Origin: Sphingobium indicum BiD32
GTDB taxonomy: Bacteria; Pseudomonadota; Alphaproteobacteria; Sphingomonadales; Sphingomonadaceae
DNA: 54,135 bases
Assembly: GCF_000382885.1 (NCBI RefSeq)
Contig: NZ_CAVK010000031.1
Location: 1-54,135 of the forward strand
Reading direction: 5' to 3'
In this document: piece by piece, positions 33,115 to 49,044 of the stretch
Numbering within the stretch: the stretch's first letter is position 1
Layout: every line of letters starts with the position of its first letter
Position numbers and translations under genes: made by a program
Notes under the pieces: model-generated
What the model was told of the DNA's origin: nothing
Seen by the model: the letters and a program-made list of their open reading frames with translations, nothing else
Database searches by the model: none

Positions 33115-34746
33115 ATGAGCAACGGCATTTTCATTGGTCTTGGCGCGCCAGACAAGGATGGCGGGGTTGCCCAGTTGCTCAACCTGCGCCGGGCGAACCG
33201 CCATGGCCTGATCGCAGGGGCGACGGGCACCGGCAAGACGGTGACGTTGCAGGGTATTGCCGAAAGCTTCTCCGCGCTGGGCGTGCCGGTGTTCCTGTCC
33301 GATGTGAAGGGCGATCTGTCGGGTATCGCCATGGCCGGTTCCCCCACCGCCAAAAATGCCGACAAGCTGGTCGCGCGGGCGGCGGAGATCGGGCTGACCG
33401 ATTATAGCTATGCCGATAATCCCGCGATCTTCTGGGATCTGTACGGGGAGCAGGGTCATCCCATTCGCACCACCGTCAGCGAAATGGGACCGCTATTGCT
33501 GGCGCGCCTCATGGGCCTGAATGAAACGCAGGAAGGTGTGCTGACCATCGCTTTCAAATATGCCGATGAAGAAGGACTGCTGCTGCTGGACCTGGGCGAT
33601 TTGCAGGCGATGCTGGCCTATTGCGCGGACAATGCCGATACGCTGTCGGCGCGTTACGGCAATGTCACCAAGGCGAGCGTCGGGGCGATCCAGCGGCAAT
33701 TGCTGCAACTGGATTCGCAGGGCGGGGCGCATTTTTTTGGCGAACCCGCGCTCGACATCCATGATTTTCTGAAGGTGGATGAGCAGGGGCGCGGCTATAT
33801 CAATGTGCTGGCCGCCGACAAGTTGATGCAGAGCCCCAAACTCTATGCGACCTTCCTGCTGTGGCTCTTGTCCGAACTGTTCGAGACGCTGCCCGAAGTG
33901 GGCGATCCCGACAAGCCGGTGCTGATCTTCTTCTTTGACGAGGCGCATCTGCTGTTCGACGAGGCGCCCAAGGCGCTGACCGACAAGATCGAACAGGTGG
34001 TGCGGCTGATCCGGTCGAAGGGGGTGGGCGTCTATTTCGTGACCCAGAACCCGATAGACATACCAGAGGAAGTCGCCGGGCAGCTGGGCAACCGGGTGCA
34101 GCACGCGCTGCGCGCCTTCACACCGCGCGACCAGCGGGCGATCAAGGCGGCGGCGGAGACGTTCCGCATCAATCCCGACCTGGACGTCGAGACGGCGATT
34201 ACCGAATTGAAGGTCGGCGAGGCGCTGGTGTCGCTGTTGCAGGAGGATGGATCGCCCGGCATCGTCCAGCGCACGCTGATCGCGCCGCCGCGATCGCGGC
34301 TGGGGCCGGTAAGCCCCAAGGAACGGGCGATCATCCAGTCGATTTCGCCGGTCGCAGGCAAATATGACGAGGCGATCGACCGGGAATCGGCGGAGGAAAT
34401 ATTGGCCGCGCGGGGCAATGCCGCTGCGGCTGCCGCGCAGGCCAAGAAAGCGCAGGATGAGGCGGAGCGGACCGCCGCCGTGCAGGCCAAGGCCGAAGCC
34501 AAGCAGCGCGAACAGCAATTGAAGGAACAGGCGCGCGCCGACGCTGCCGCTGCGCGCGAAGCCGCCAAGCCATCGGCGATCGACAAGGCAATCCAGTCCG
34601 CCACCCGCGCGGCCGGTTCCTCGGTCGGGCGACAGGTCGCCAACGAACTGGGCCGCGCGGTGTTCGGCGGATCAAGCCGCAAATCTTCGGGCGGCGGGAT
34701 TGCGGGTCGGTTGGTGCGCGGGATTTTGGGCAGTTTGTTCAAGTAA
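33115..34746 (+). CDS. HerA-like ATPase (DUF853, YjgR family)
   Basis: This 543-residue protein belongs to the YjgR branch of the HerA-FtsK ATPase superfamily. Walker A is [10 protein letters not shown] (about 35-44), and Walker B with its acidic end is [14 protein letters not shown] (about 269-282). The conserved [21 protein letters not shown] segment follows the first strand region, and [20 protein letters not shown] is the sensor region. Residues about 430-505 form an Ala/Lys/Glu-rich coiled coil, and a glycine-rich basic tail closes the chain. The family is widespread but poorly understood; hexameric DNA or protein translocation is inferred. The gene is bracketed by two copies of one REP-type repeat. 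Confidence 0.9.
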   Translation: MSNGIFIGLGAPDKDGGVAQLLNLRRANRHGLIAGATGTGKTVTLQGIAESFSALGVPVFLSDVKGDLSGIAMAGSPTAKNADKLVARAAEIGLTDYSYADNPAIFWDLYGEQGHPIRTTVSEMGPLLLARLMGLNETQEGVLTIAFKYADEEGLLLLDLGDLQAMLAYCADNADTLSARYGNVTKASVGAIQRQLLQLDSQGGAHFFGEPALDIHDFLKVDEQGRGYINVLAADKLMQSPKLYATFLLWLLSELFETLPEVGDPDKPVLIFFFDEAHLLFDEAPKALTDKIEQVVRLIRSKGVGVYFVTQNPIDIPEEVAGQLGNRVQHALRAFTPRDQRAIKAAAETFRINPDLDVETAITELKVGEALVSLLQEDGSPGIVQRTLIAPPRSRLGPVSPKERAIIQSISPVAGKYDEAIDRESAEEILAARGNAAAAAAQAKKAQDEAERTAAVQAKAEAKQREQQLKEQARADAAAAREAAKPSAIDKAIQSATRAAGSSVGRQVANELGRAVFGGSSRKSSGGGIAGRLVRGILGSLFK

Positions 34747-34770
34747 GTTCATTTACATGCCCTGCACGCC

Positions 34771-34847
34771 CCCGTTCGGGCTGAGCCTGTCGAAGCCTTG
34801 TCTTTTCTTCAAGAAGTACAGCCCTTCGACAAGCTCAGGGCGAACGG
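34771..34847. repeat. REP-type inverted repeat, copy B, after the YjgR-like gene
   Basis: This copy has nearly the same arms as the element at 33010-33090 (CCCGTTCGGGCTGAGCCTGT and AAGCTCAGGGCGAACGG), with small differences in the loop, and the same orientation. The stem could act as a bidirectional terminator. Nothing else is recognised in 34747-34957. Confidence 0.85.
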
Positions 34848-34957
34848 AAGATGGAGGGTGATGGCAAAAGTCATGGCGCGGCGGGGCGAAGAAAAGCTGC
34901 GTTCCTTGTCCAGCCCATGGTTGCCTGTTTGCGGGGACAGCGGCTAAGGCCGTCGGC

Positions 34958-36262
34958 ATGACAGCCCCCTCCCCGCATCGCCATCCGCTGCGCTTCGGCG
35001 ATTTCCGGGCTTATCTGATCGGGCGGTGCGCGGCGGTGCTGGCGCAGTACAGCATGATGATCGTGCTGGGCTGGCAGGCCTATAATATCGCACGCGAAAC
35101 GATGACGACGGCGGGTGCTTCGGCGCAGCTGGGGCTGATTGGTCTGGCGCAGTTTTTGCCGCTGTTTTTCCTGACGCCGCTGACCGGATGGGTCGCGGAC
35201 CATTATGACCGGCGGATCATCACCCGGCTGACGCTGACATTGCTGACCGCAGCGGCGGCGGTGCTGGCCTTTGCGACCTTCGAGGGCTGGGTCGGGTTGC
35301 CACTGATCTTTGGCATTGCCGTCATCGTCGGCATTGCCCGCGCCTTCAACGGCCCGGCCTATGGCGCGCTGGCCCCCAACCTGGTGCCGCGCGAGGTGCT
35401 GCCCAACGCCATCGCCATATCGGGCGTGGTGTGGCAGGCCGGGTCGATCGTTGGCCCGGCGCTGGGTGGCTATGCCTATGCCGCGACGCCCTGGGGCGCT
35501 TATGCGCTGGCGGCTATCCTTTATGGCGTGGCGCTGGGCGCGATGATGCTGATCGGCCCGGTGCCGCAGCCCGCGCGCGACATCAGCCGCCACCCGATCC
35601 GCCAGATGATCGACGGGCTGACCTATGTGCGGACCAACCGGCTGGTGCTGGCGACGATCACGCTGGATCTGTTCGCGGTGCTGCTGGCGGGGGCCACCGC
35701 GCTGCTGCCGGTCTATGCCCGCGACATATTGCATGTGGGATCGACGGGGCTGGGCCATCTGGCCGCAGCGCCGGGGATCGGCGCGGGGCTGGTGGCGCTG
35801 TGGTTCTCGTTTCGGCCATTGAAGAATGAAGTCGGGATCAAGATGCTGGGTGCGGTCATCCTGTTCGGGATTGCCACCATCGCCTTTGGTTGCACCGCCT
35901 TTCTGCCGCGCAGCATCGCGATGGAATTTGGCATCGGCGCGCTGGTCGTGCTGGGCGCGGCGGACATGATTTCGGTGTTCGTGCGCCAGTCGCTGGTGCA
36001 GTTGCACACACCGGACGCGATGCGCGGGCGGGTGTCGAGCCTGTCGCAACTGACCATTTCCGCCTCCAACGAACTGGGCGAGGCGGAAAGCGGCTTTCTT
36101 GCCGCGCTGGTCGGGCCGGTTGCCGCTGTCATTGGCGGGGGCATCGGTGCTATTGTCATCACCCTGTTCTGGGCGCGGCTCTTTCCCGAATTGCGCCTTG
36201 CACGCACCTTCGACCCACCCGACATAAGGGCGGCGGACCTCAGCCAGGAGAAAGCCCCATGA
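34958..36262 (+). CDS. MFS transporter (EntS/MFS_3-like exporter)
   Basis: This 434-residue inner-membrane protein has about 12 hydrophobic helices and belongs to the MFS_3 group, which includes enterobactin exporters. Visible marks are [22 protein letters not shown] at the N-terminus, the [14 protein letters not shown] loop between helices 2 and 3 (the classic MFS A-motif position), and [16 protein letters not shown] with [14 protein letters not shown] further along. A second DRR-like loop is absent, as usual. The stop overlaps the cysK start (ATGA). The substrate is unknown. Export of a siderophore or a thiol compound is possible, but the only direct context is coupling to cysteine synthase. 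Confidence 0.9.
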   Translation: MTAPSPHRHPLRFGDFRAYLIGRCAAVLAQYSMMIVLGWQAYNIARETMTTAGASAQLGLIGLAQFLPLFFLTPLTGWVADHYDRRIITRLTLTLLTAAAAVLAFATFEGWVGLPLIFGIAVIVGIARAFNGPAYGALAPNLVPREVLPNAIAISGVVWQAGSIVGPALGGYAYAATPWGAYALAAILYGVALGAMMLIGPVPQPARDISRHPIRQMIDGLTYVRTNRLVLATITLDLFAVLLAGATALLPVYARDILHVGSTGLGHLAAAPGIGAGLVALWFSFRPLKNEVGIKMLGAVILFGIATIAFGCTAFLPRSIAMEFGIGALVVLGAADMISVFVRQSLVQLHTPDAMRGRVSSLSQLTISASNELGEAESGFLAALVGPVAAVIGGGIGAIVITLFWARLFPELRLARTFDPPDIRAADLSQEKAP

Positions 36263-37188
36263 AAGCTGCCAATATTCTCGAAACCATCGGCAACACCCCC
36301 CATGTCCGGGTGAACCGGCTGTTTGGCCCTGAAACGAATGGGGCAGAAGTCTGGATCAAGTCGGAACGCTCCAATCCGGGCGGGTCGATCAAGGACCGGA
36401 TTGCGCTGGCCATGATCGAGGCGGCGGAAGCTGCGGGCGACCTGCAACCGGGCGGCACCATCATCGAGCCGACATCGGGCAATACCGGCGTGGGCCTGGC
36501 CATGGTCGCGGCGGTCAAGGGCTACAGGCTGGTGCTGGTCATGCCCGAAAGCATGTCGATCGAACGGCGGCGGCTGATGCTGGCCTATGGCGCCAGCTTC
36601 GACCTGACCCCGCGCGAAAAGGGGATGAAGGGCGCGATCGAGCGCGCGCTGGAGCTGGTGGCGCAGACGCCCAATAGCTGGATGCCGCAGCAGTTCGAGA
36701 ATCCCGCCAACATCGCCATCCATGCCCAAACCACCGCGCAGGAGATTTTGGCCGACTTCGCCGACGCGCCGATCGACGTGCTGATTACCGGTGTGGGCAC
36801 CGGCGGGCATATCACCGGCACGGCAGAGGTGCTGAAAAAAGCCTGGCCGGGAATCAAGGTCTATGCGGTCGAGCCGACCCTGTCGCATGTTATCAGCGGT
36901 GGCCAGCCCGGCCCGCACCCGATCCAGGGCATTGGTGCGGGCTTCATTCCGGCGAACCTGCATACCCAGTTGCTGGACGGGGTGATCCAGGTCGATCCGG
37001 CTGATGCCAAGGACTATGCACGGCGGTCGGCCAGCGAGGAGGGAATTCTGGTCGGCATTTCTTCGGGCGCGACGCTGGCGGCGATTGCGCAGAAGCTGAA
37101 GGAATTGCCCGCTGGCAGCCGGGTACTGGGCTTCAATTATGATACCGGCGAGCGCTATCTGTCGGTGCCCGATTTCCTGCCGGAATGA
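36259..37188 (+). CDS. cysK: cysteine synthase A (O-acetylserine sulfhydrylase)
   Basis: CysK makes L-cysteine from O-acetylserine and sulfide with pyridoxal phosphate. The frame is open back to 35890, but the true start is ATG 36259, overlapping the transporter stop and preceded by CAGGAGAAAG; this gives 309 residues. The cofactor lysine is K45 in [11 protein letters not shown]. The substrate loop TSGNTG and the GTGGHITG phosphate-binding loop are present, as is [11 protein letters not shown] near the C-terminus. The transporter and this gene are translationally coupled, which hints at a shared role in cysteine or thiol balance. Confidence 0.95.
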   Translation: MKAANILETIGNTPHVRVNRLFGPETNGAEVWIKSERSNPGGSIKDRIALAMIEAAEAAGDLQPGGTIIEPTSGNTGVGLAMVAAVKGYRLVLVMPESMSIERRRLMLAYGASFDLTPREKGMKGAIERALELVAQTPNSWMPQQFENPANIAIHAQTTAQEILADFADAPIDVLITGVGTGGHITGTAEVLKKAWPGIKVYAVEPTLSHVISGGQPGPHPIQGIGAGFIPANLHTQLLDGVIQVDPADAKDYARRSASEEGILVGISSGATLAAIAQKLKELPAGSRVLGFNYDTGERYLSVPDFLPE

Positions 37189-37198
37189 TCATCACGCG

Positions 37199-38551
37199 AT
37201 GACGAATGGATCAGTTTCCAACGAGCCGCGTCCATGGATGTGGCTCGTCTGGCTGGCGCTGTTCGTCGGCCTGCCCGCCGTTGTGGCGGGTTGGGAAGCG
37301 CGTGCGCCGCGGGAGGGGGTGGCGGCACGTTTTGCCCATGCCGCCTCATCCCGCGCGATCCGCCCGCCCAGCCCGCCCCCGCCGGTCGAACCGGTTGCCG
37401 TCTATGCGCTGCCAGCCGATCGCGCGCGGGCGCTCAATGCCACTATCCCCTTTTCCCGGCTGTCCAACCCGGCAGCGCGTCCCTTCCACTTTGAAGGGTC
37501 CATGACGGATATGGCCCGCGCCGTGGACTGCCTGGCCGCGGCGCAAATCTATGAGGCGGGCGATGATGCCGTCGGTCAGCGGGCCGTCGCGCAGGTCGTG
37601 CTCAATCGCGTGCGCCACCCCGCCTTCCCCGGCACGGTCTGCGGCGTCGTTTTTCAGGGACAGGAACGCGCCACCGGTTGCCAGTTCACCTTCAGTTGCG
37701 ACGGGGCGCTGAACCGCACACCATCCCCGGCGGTCTGGGATCGGGCGCGCGCCATCGCCCGCGCCGCGCTGGCGGGCGACGTGTTCAAGCCGGTGGGCTA
37801 TGCGACCCATTATCATACCGACTGGGTCGTCCCCTATTGGAGCGGCAGCCTGGACAAGCTCACGCGGGTCGGCACGCATCTCTTCTTCCGCTGGCGCGGC
37901 TGGTGGGGGACGCCGCCTGCCTTTCGCGCTTACGGCACCAGCGGCGGTGAGCCGCTGATCGGGCGGATTGCGCGCTTTTCGACTGCCCATGAGACGGGCG
38001 GAGCCATGATGCTGGACGCCCCAGAAGCACTGGTCGCGGGCGGTGGAAAGGCCGGGGGCGCGGCAGAACTGGCGGCAAAGCCACAAGAGGCGATCGGCAT
38101 CGATTCGCTGGGCAAAACGATTGCCGGTGTGCGGCTGATCGGGGTCGTGCCGGTCGCCGATACGTTTCTGGTGGAATTGGGCGGCGGGACGTCGGCGGAC
38201 AGCTGGCCCAAGATCGCGCGGACATTTTGCGCCGGTCGGCAATGGTGCCGCATCATGGCGTGGCGTCCGGGTGGCGCGCCCGCCGGCCTGCCCCTGGCTC
38301 CTGGACAGATAGAGACGATGAGTTTCGCCTATATCCACAGCGCCGTAACGGGATTGCAGCGGGCCTTGTGGAATTGCGACCAGAACCCGCGCGCGGACAA
38401 GCGTGACTGTATGCGTCGGCGCGTGCCGATCGCCATGCCTGCGCCGCCATCGCCGACCGGACTGGCCGGGGTGCGGCGCATGGACCGTTTTGAAACGGTA
38501 AAGATCGCGCCAGTGCCGGGAACGTCGTCAGGCGACGCTCGCCAACCCTGA
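37199..38551 (+). CDS. SleB/CwlJ-type cell wall hydrolase
   Basis: This protein has 450 residues from ATG 37199. An N-terminal membrane anchor or uncleaved signal (about 15-33, WLVWLALFVGLPAVVAG) is followed by a Pro-rich stretch and the Hydrolase_2 domain (about 105-235). The conserved acidic centre is QIYEAGDDAVGQRAVAQVVL, and the family segment CQFTFSCDGAL lies 60 residues later. The VGYATHYHTDWVVPYW stretch adds possible metal or substrate residues. The family cleaves peptidoglycan as a lytic transglycosylase or amidase. The C-terminal 200 residues are less conserved and may bind the envelope. It begins 10 bases after cysK. Confidence 0.85.
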   Translation: MTNGSVSNEPRPWMWLVWLALFVGLPAVVAGWEARAPREGVAARFAHAASSRAIRPPSPPPPVEPVAVYALPADRARALNATIPFSRLSNPAARPFHFEGSMTDMARAVDCLAAAQIYEAGDDAVGQRAVAQVVLNRVRHPAFPGTVCGVVFQGQERATGCQFTFSCDGALNRTPSPAVWDRARAIARAALAGDVFKPVGYATHYHTDWVVPYWSGSLDKLTRVGTHLFFRWRGWWGTPPAFRAYGTSGGEPLIGRIARFSTAHETGGAMMLDAPEALVAGGGKAGGAAELAAKPQEAIGIDSLGKTIAGVRLIGVVPVADTFLVELGGGTSADSWPKIARTFCAGRQWCRIMAWRPGGAPAGLPLAPGQIETMSFAYIHSAVTGLQRALWNCDQNPRADKRDCMRRRVPIAMPAPPSPTGLAGVRRMDRFETVKIAPVPGTSSGDARQP

Positions 38552-38560
38552 AACCGCTGA

Positions 38561-38770
38561 TTATTTCGTCGCGAACTGGCCGGCTTCGGCCTTGAACATG
38601 TCGCGCGCGAAGGCACGGACAGCGGTTGCGGTCTTGAATTTCTCGTCCTGAAGCAGCGACGAGGTCAGCGGATAGCCCTGCGAATTATAGCGGGTTTCCC
38701 GCACGGTCAGGCGGAAATGGCCTTCTTCATCCTTGCTGATCAGGAAGGGTCGAATTGCTGCGCGGCTCAT
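38561..38770 (-). CDS. small conserved hypothetical protein (69 aa)
   Basis: This 69-residue protein starts at ATG 38770 with AGGAG five bases upstream. It is soluble and amphipathic. It begins with MSRAAIRPFLISKDEEGHF, has an RLTVRETRYNSQGYPLTSSL strand-turn-strand region, and ends in a helix (FKTATAVRAFARDMFKAEAG). I recall similar proteins in sphingomonads but no function. It is convergent with the SleB-type gene, and a terminator of the next minus-strand gene separates it from its upstream neighbour. Confidence 0.8.
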   Translation of the reverse strand: MSRAAIRPFLISKDEEGHFRLTVRETRYNSQGYPLTSSLLQDEKFKTATAVRAFARDMFKAEAGQFATK

Positions 38771-38792
38771 AATGGCTCCTTGTGGATGACAG

Positions 38793-38822
38793 AAAAAAGG
38801 GGAGCGCCGATCGGCGCTCCCC
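38793..38822 (-). terminator. intrinsic terminator of the 46-aa gene
   Basis: GGGGAGCGCCGA and TCGGCGCTCCCC form a perfect 24-base palindrome (38799-38822), followed on the minus strand by U6 (38798-38793). It is oriented to end transcription of the small gene at 38837-38977. Confidence 0.85.
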
Positions 38823-38836
38823 CGACATGATCGATA

Positions 38837-38977
38837 TTAGCCCAATATGTCCGCTACGATCTGCTTGAGCTGTGTGCTGGACAGGGTGCCGCCCGGCGCC
38901 AGGCCGGGATGAAAGGGGCGCTTCCTGTCGAACAGCGAGAGCGTGGGACGTGGGCTTCTGGGTGAATGGTTATGCAA
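38837..38977 (-). CDS. candidate microprotein with TTG start (46 aa)
   Basis: The frame is open to ATG 39046, but a TTG at 38977 lies five bases after GAGGAA, and I prefer it as the start. The resulting 46 residues begin MHNHSPRSPRPTLSLF and end with a coherent amphipathic helix, SSTQLKQIVADILG. The basic, Pro/Arg-rich first half (DRKRPFHPGLAPGG) precedes that helix. No known family is recognised. A perfect intrinsic terminator 15 bases past the stop supports transcription from this strand. The upstream 20 residues of the longer frame look non-coding. Confidence 0.5.
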   Translation of the reverse strand: MHNHSPRSPRPTLSLFDRKRPFHPGLAPGGTLSSTQLKQIVADILG

Positions 38978-39097
38978 AATTATTCCTCGCGGCCGGTGCC
39001 GCGTAACAAGTGAGTAGTGGTCCAGGGCGGCACCATGCCAGCCCATGCGACCTTGATGATCGTGTCAGTCGCGCCATGGGCGCGACCGAGGGCGTCG

Positions 39098-39436
39098 TTA
39101 GCGCCCGCCTTTGCGAGCTTTGCGGGCCTGATAGCGCGCATCGCGCGCTGCCTTGCGTTCTTCCTCGGTCAATTCCGGCTTGATCGCAGCGGCGGCGGCT
39201 TCCGCCTCCAGACGCGCGCGTTCCACCTTGGCAGCGCGCTCTTCTTCGCGGGCCAGCTTGGCCAGTCGGCGCTTTTCCTGTTCGGCAGCAGCCTTGGCTT
39301 CTGCCGCGGCGGCGCGTTCGGCAGCCAGCACCGGATCGACCGGGGGCTTGGCGCGCAGCTTGGCAAGCGCTTTGTCTCGTGCCTGTGTGGCGAGCGCCCT
39401 GCGTTCCTGAAAATCGGGTTCCTTATATTTCAGCAT
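39098..39436 (-). CDS. DUF6481-like Ala/Glu/Lys-rich coiled-coil protein
   Basis: From ATG 39436 this protein has 112 residues; the frame is open to 39526, but the earlier part does not look conserved. It begins MLKYKEPDFQERRALATQA, the pattern I associate with the DUF6481 family, and then forms one long charged helix rich in Ala, Arg, Glu and Lys (about 10-105). Chains like this can be confused with other coiled coils by composition alone. CAGGACAG lies 11 bases upstream of the start. The function is unknown. It is divergent from rpoB, with a gap of more than 500 bases. Confidence 0.75.
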   Translation of the reverse strand: MLKYKEPDFQERRALATQARDKALAKLRAKPPVDPVLAAERAAAAEAKAAAEQEKRRLAKLAREEERAAKVERARLEAEAAAAAIKPELTEEERKAARDARYQARKARKGGR

Positions 39437-39662
39437 TCGTTCTAATCTGTCCTGCATTGCGCATGATATGAGAGGGACGCGCGACCATTCGCACGTCCCG
39501 GCTTTGTGAGGCGCGATGGGGGACAAGAGGAGAAGCCGAAGGCAGTCCGATATCCGTCAAAAGGCGACGTAAGCAAAATTCATATAGCAGCTGTTGCGGC
39601 AAAAGGGAAGGTGCGGGCCAAAGCGGCTCTGTGGCCCCAGCGTGGTGGCGTCCCTTAACCCC

Positions 39663-39691
39663 TTCACAAAGGGCAAAGCCTGTCCTATATG
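39663..39691 (+). promoter_or_regulatory. candidate promoter of rpoB-rpoC
   Basis: TTCACA (39663-39668) and TATATG (39686-39691) are 17 bases apart. Transcription would start near 39698, giving a leader of about 265 bases. In 39437-39660 I see no gene or clear signal beyond a weak GGGCCA/TGGCCC hairpin. Confidence 0.4.
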
Positions 39692-39697
39692 CGCCGT

Positions 39698-39963
39698 TAG
39701 AAATCCGGTTCAGGCAGGCTTTGCGGCGTGTCAGGAACCGTCTCCCGAATCGTCCGGGGTACAGGGTCGCATTGCGCACGATCACTGGCAGTATGGGGCG
39801 TATTTGGCGGGTTACAAGACGCTGGCAGTGCGGTTCGGACAGTCCCGACCCGCACTTTTTTGCGTGGATGCAGGGGTGCGAATCACCCCTTTGCCATCCG
39901 CGTCAGGGCTGAATTTTCGCTGCGATGCGGAAAATACGCGACGAACGAAGGCAAGGACAACGC
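39698..39963 (+). promoter_or_regulatory. structured rpoB leader with terminator-like hairpin (possible attenuator or sRNA)
   Basis: AGTGCGG (39827-39833) pairs with CCGCACT (39850-39856), with further inner pairing (TCGG/CCGA), and the stem runs into T6 (39856-39861): an intrinsic terminator form about 100 bases before the rpoB start. A second strong hairpin follows at 39863-39902 (GGATG/CATCC outside, AGGGGTG/CACCCCT inside). The upstream ribosomal genes rplJ and rplL that often precede rpoB are absent here. The region could be an attenuator of rpoBC or the end of a ~160-base small RNA. Confidence 0.5.
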
Positions 39964-44127
<4,164 letters not shown>

Positions 44128-44170
44128 GGGTTTCAGGCCCAAGCCTAGCGCAAGACATCCCCTCCCCTAA

Positions 44171-44192
44171 CCCCTCCCGCAAGCGGGAGGGG
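44171..44192. repeat. short REP-type palindrome between rpoB and rpoC
   Basis: CCCCTCCCGC and GCGGGAGGGG form a perfect 10-bp stem with a two-base loop. It lies 44 bases after rpoB and 17 bases before the rpoC start, just ahead of its GAGG ribosome site. There is no T run. Confidence 0.75.
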
Positions 44193-44209
44193 AACTGAGG
44201 AAAAAGAAT

Positions 44210-48466
<4,257 letters not shown>

Positions 48467-48470
48467 CACT

Positions 48471-48499
48471 TTGAAAACACGGGGGCCGGTTCCTATATA
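48471..48499 (+). promoter_or_regulatory. near-consensus sigma-70 promoter after rpoC
   Basis: TTGAAA (48471-48476) and TATATA (48494-48499) are 17 bases apart, starting four bases after the rpoC stop. Transcription would begin near 48506. There is no open frame between it and the terminator at 48545-48585. Confidence 0.6.
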
Positions 48500-48505
48500 G
48501 GGATC

Positions 48506-48585
48506 GGCGCCCAGGCTCGTTGCCCCTGACCGGGCAACGCAAATGCCCGCCGGATGCGTTTGACGCGCCGGCGGGCTTTTCTTTT
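48506..48585 (+). ncRNA. candidate small RNA (about 80 nt) between rpoC and tRNA-Gln
   Basis: A promoter-like sequence at 48471-48499 precedes this stretch. The RNA would contain a perfect hairpin, CGTTGCCC/GGGCAACG (48518-48539, loop CTGACC), and end at the intrinsic terminator. There is no credible coding frame. It could also be the vestigial leader of a moved ribosomal operon, or simply the rpoC 3' end. Confidence 0.4.
48545..48585 (+). terminator. intrinsic terminator of rpoBC / small RNA
   Basis: GCCCGCCGG (48545-48553) pairs with CCGGCGGGC (48568-48576), with a 14-base loop, followed by TTTTCTTTT. This is a strong terminator. Confidence 0.9.
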
Positions 48586-48613
48586 CGGGCCATGCTTTGG
48601 CCTAAAAATGCTC

Positions 48614-48642
48614 TTGACCTGCCCCCTGCCCCCGCCTATCTG
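48614..48642 (+). promoter_or_regulatory. tRNA-Gln promoter
   Basis: TTGACC (48614-48619) and TATCTG (48637-48642) are 17 bases apart. The predicted start is about 25 bases before the mature tRNA 5' end. Confidence 0.55.
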
Positions 48643-48674
48643 CGGCCTCCCAAGCGCATGGCGCTAAGGATTGA

Positions 48675-48748
48675 TGCCCGATCCTCTAATGGTAAGAGAG
48701 CGGACTCTGACTCCGTCAATCAAGGTTCGAGTCCTTGTCGGGCATCCA
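48675..48748 (+). tRNA. tRNA-Gln (anticodon CUG), CCA encoded
   Basis: The sequence folds as a full cloverleaf. The acceptor TGCCCGA pairs with TCGGGCA. The D stem is CTCT/AGAG. The anticodon stem GCGGA/TCCGT carries the loop CTCTGAC with anticodon CTG. The T arm is CAAGG/CCTTG with TTCGAGT. The 3' CCA is encoded. It reads the CAG codon. I see no second tRNA and no sign of an integrated element at its 3' end. Confidence 0.95.
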
Positions 48749-48795
48749 TTTCCCTACTGATGTGATTTTCCGCCCCGCTCATTTGCCTGATGGCT

Positions 48796-48981
48796 TCATG
48801 TGTCATCGTGCGGGTAATGTTCCTTCATGCGGCGATTGGCTTCGGACAGTTCGATTTCGCCGATCAGCAGCGCCGCGTCGCCGGTGGTGAAGCCGCTGGT
48901 GGCGTCGATGATGCCGCTCTGACTGAAACGGCCAATAAAATTCTCGAACCGATCAAGGGCTGCGCGGACGTCGCTGGTCAT
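48796..48981 (-). CDS. small hypothetical protein (61 aa)
   Basis: I start this gene at ATG 48981, which has GGGAGAG about six bases upstream, rather than the longer frame from 48999. The 61 residues form two predicted helices (TSDVRAALDRFENFIGRFS and DAALLIGEIELSEANRRM) and a charged end (KEHYPHDDT). There is no signal peptide or membrane segment. The family and function are not recognised. It is on the opposite strand to tRNA-Gln and the RNA polymerase genes, about 45 bases upstream of the FAD dehydrogenase gene's end on the same strand. Confidence 0.65.
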   Translation of the reverse strand: MTSDVRAALDRFENFIGRFSQSGIIDATSGFTTGDAALLIGEIELSEANRRMKEHYPHDDT

Positions 48982-49044
48982 GCCTGTCTCTCCCGTCATG
49001 CAATGTCGGGATAGAGCATATACGGCGCGCCAGACTTTGCCAGC

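Noticed and set aside
35890..36258. N-terminal extension of the cysK frame that would suggest a fusion protein.
   Set aside because: The extra part is the transporter gene read in another frame. The ATGA overlap and ribosome site put the start at 36259.
48675..48748. tRNA-Gln as a possible second island attachment site.
   Set aside because: The sequence after the tRNA has core composition, with no integrase and no repeated tRNA end in the window.
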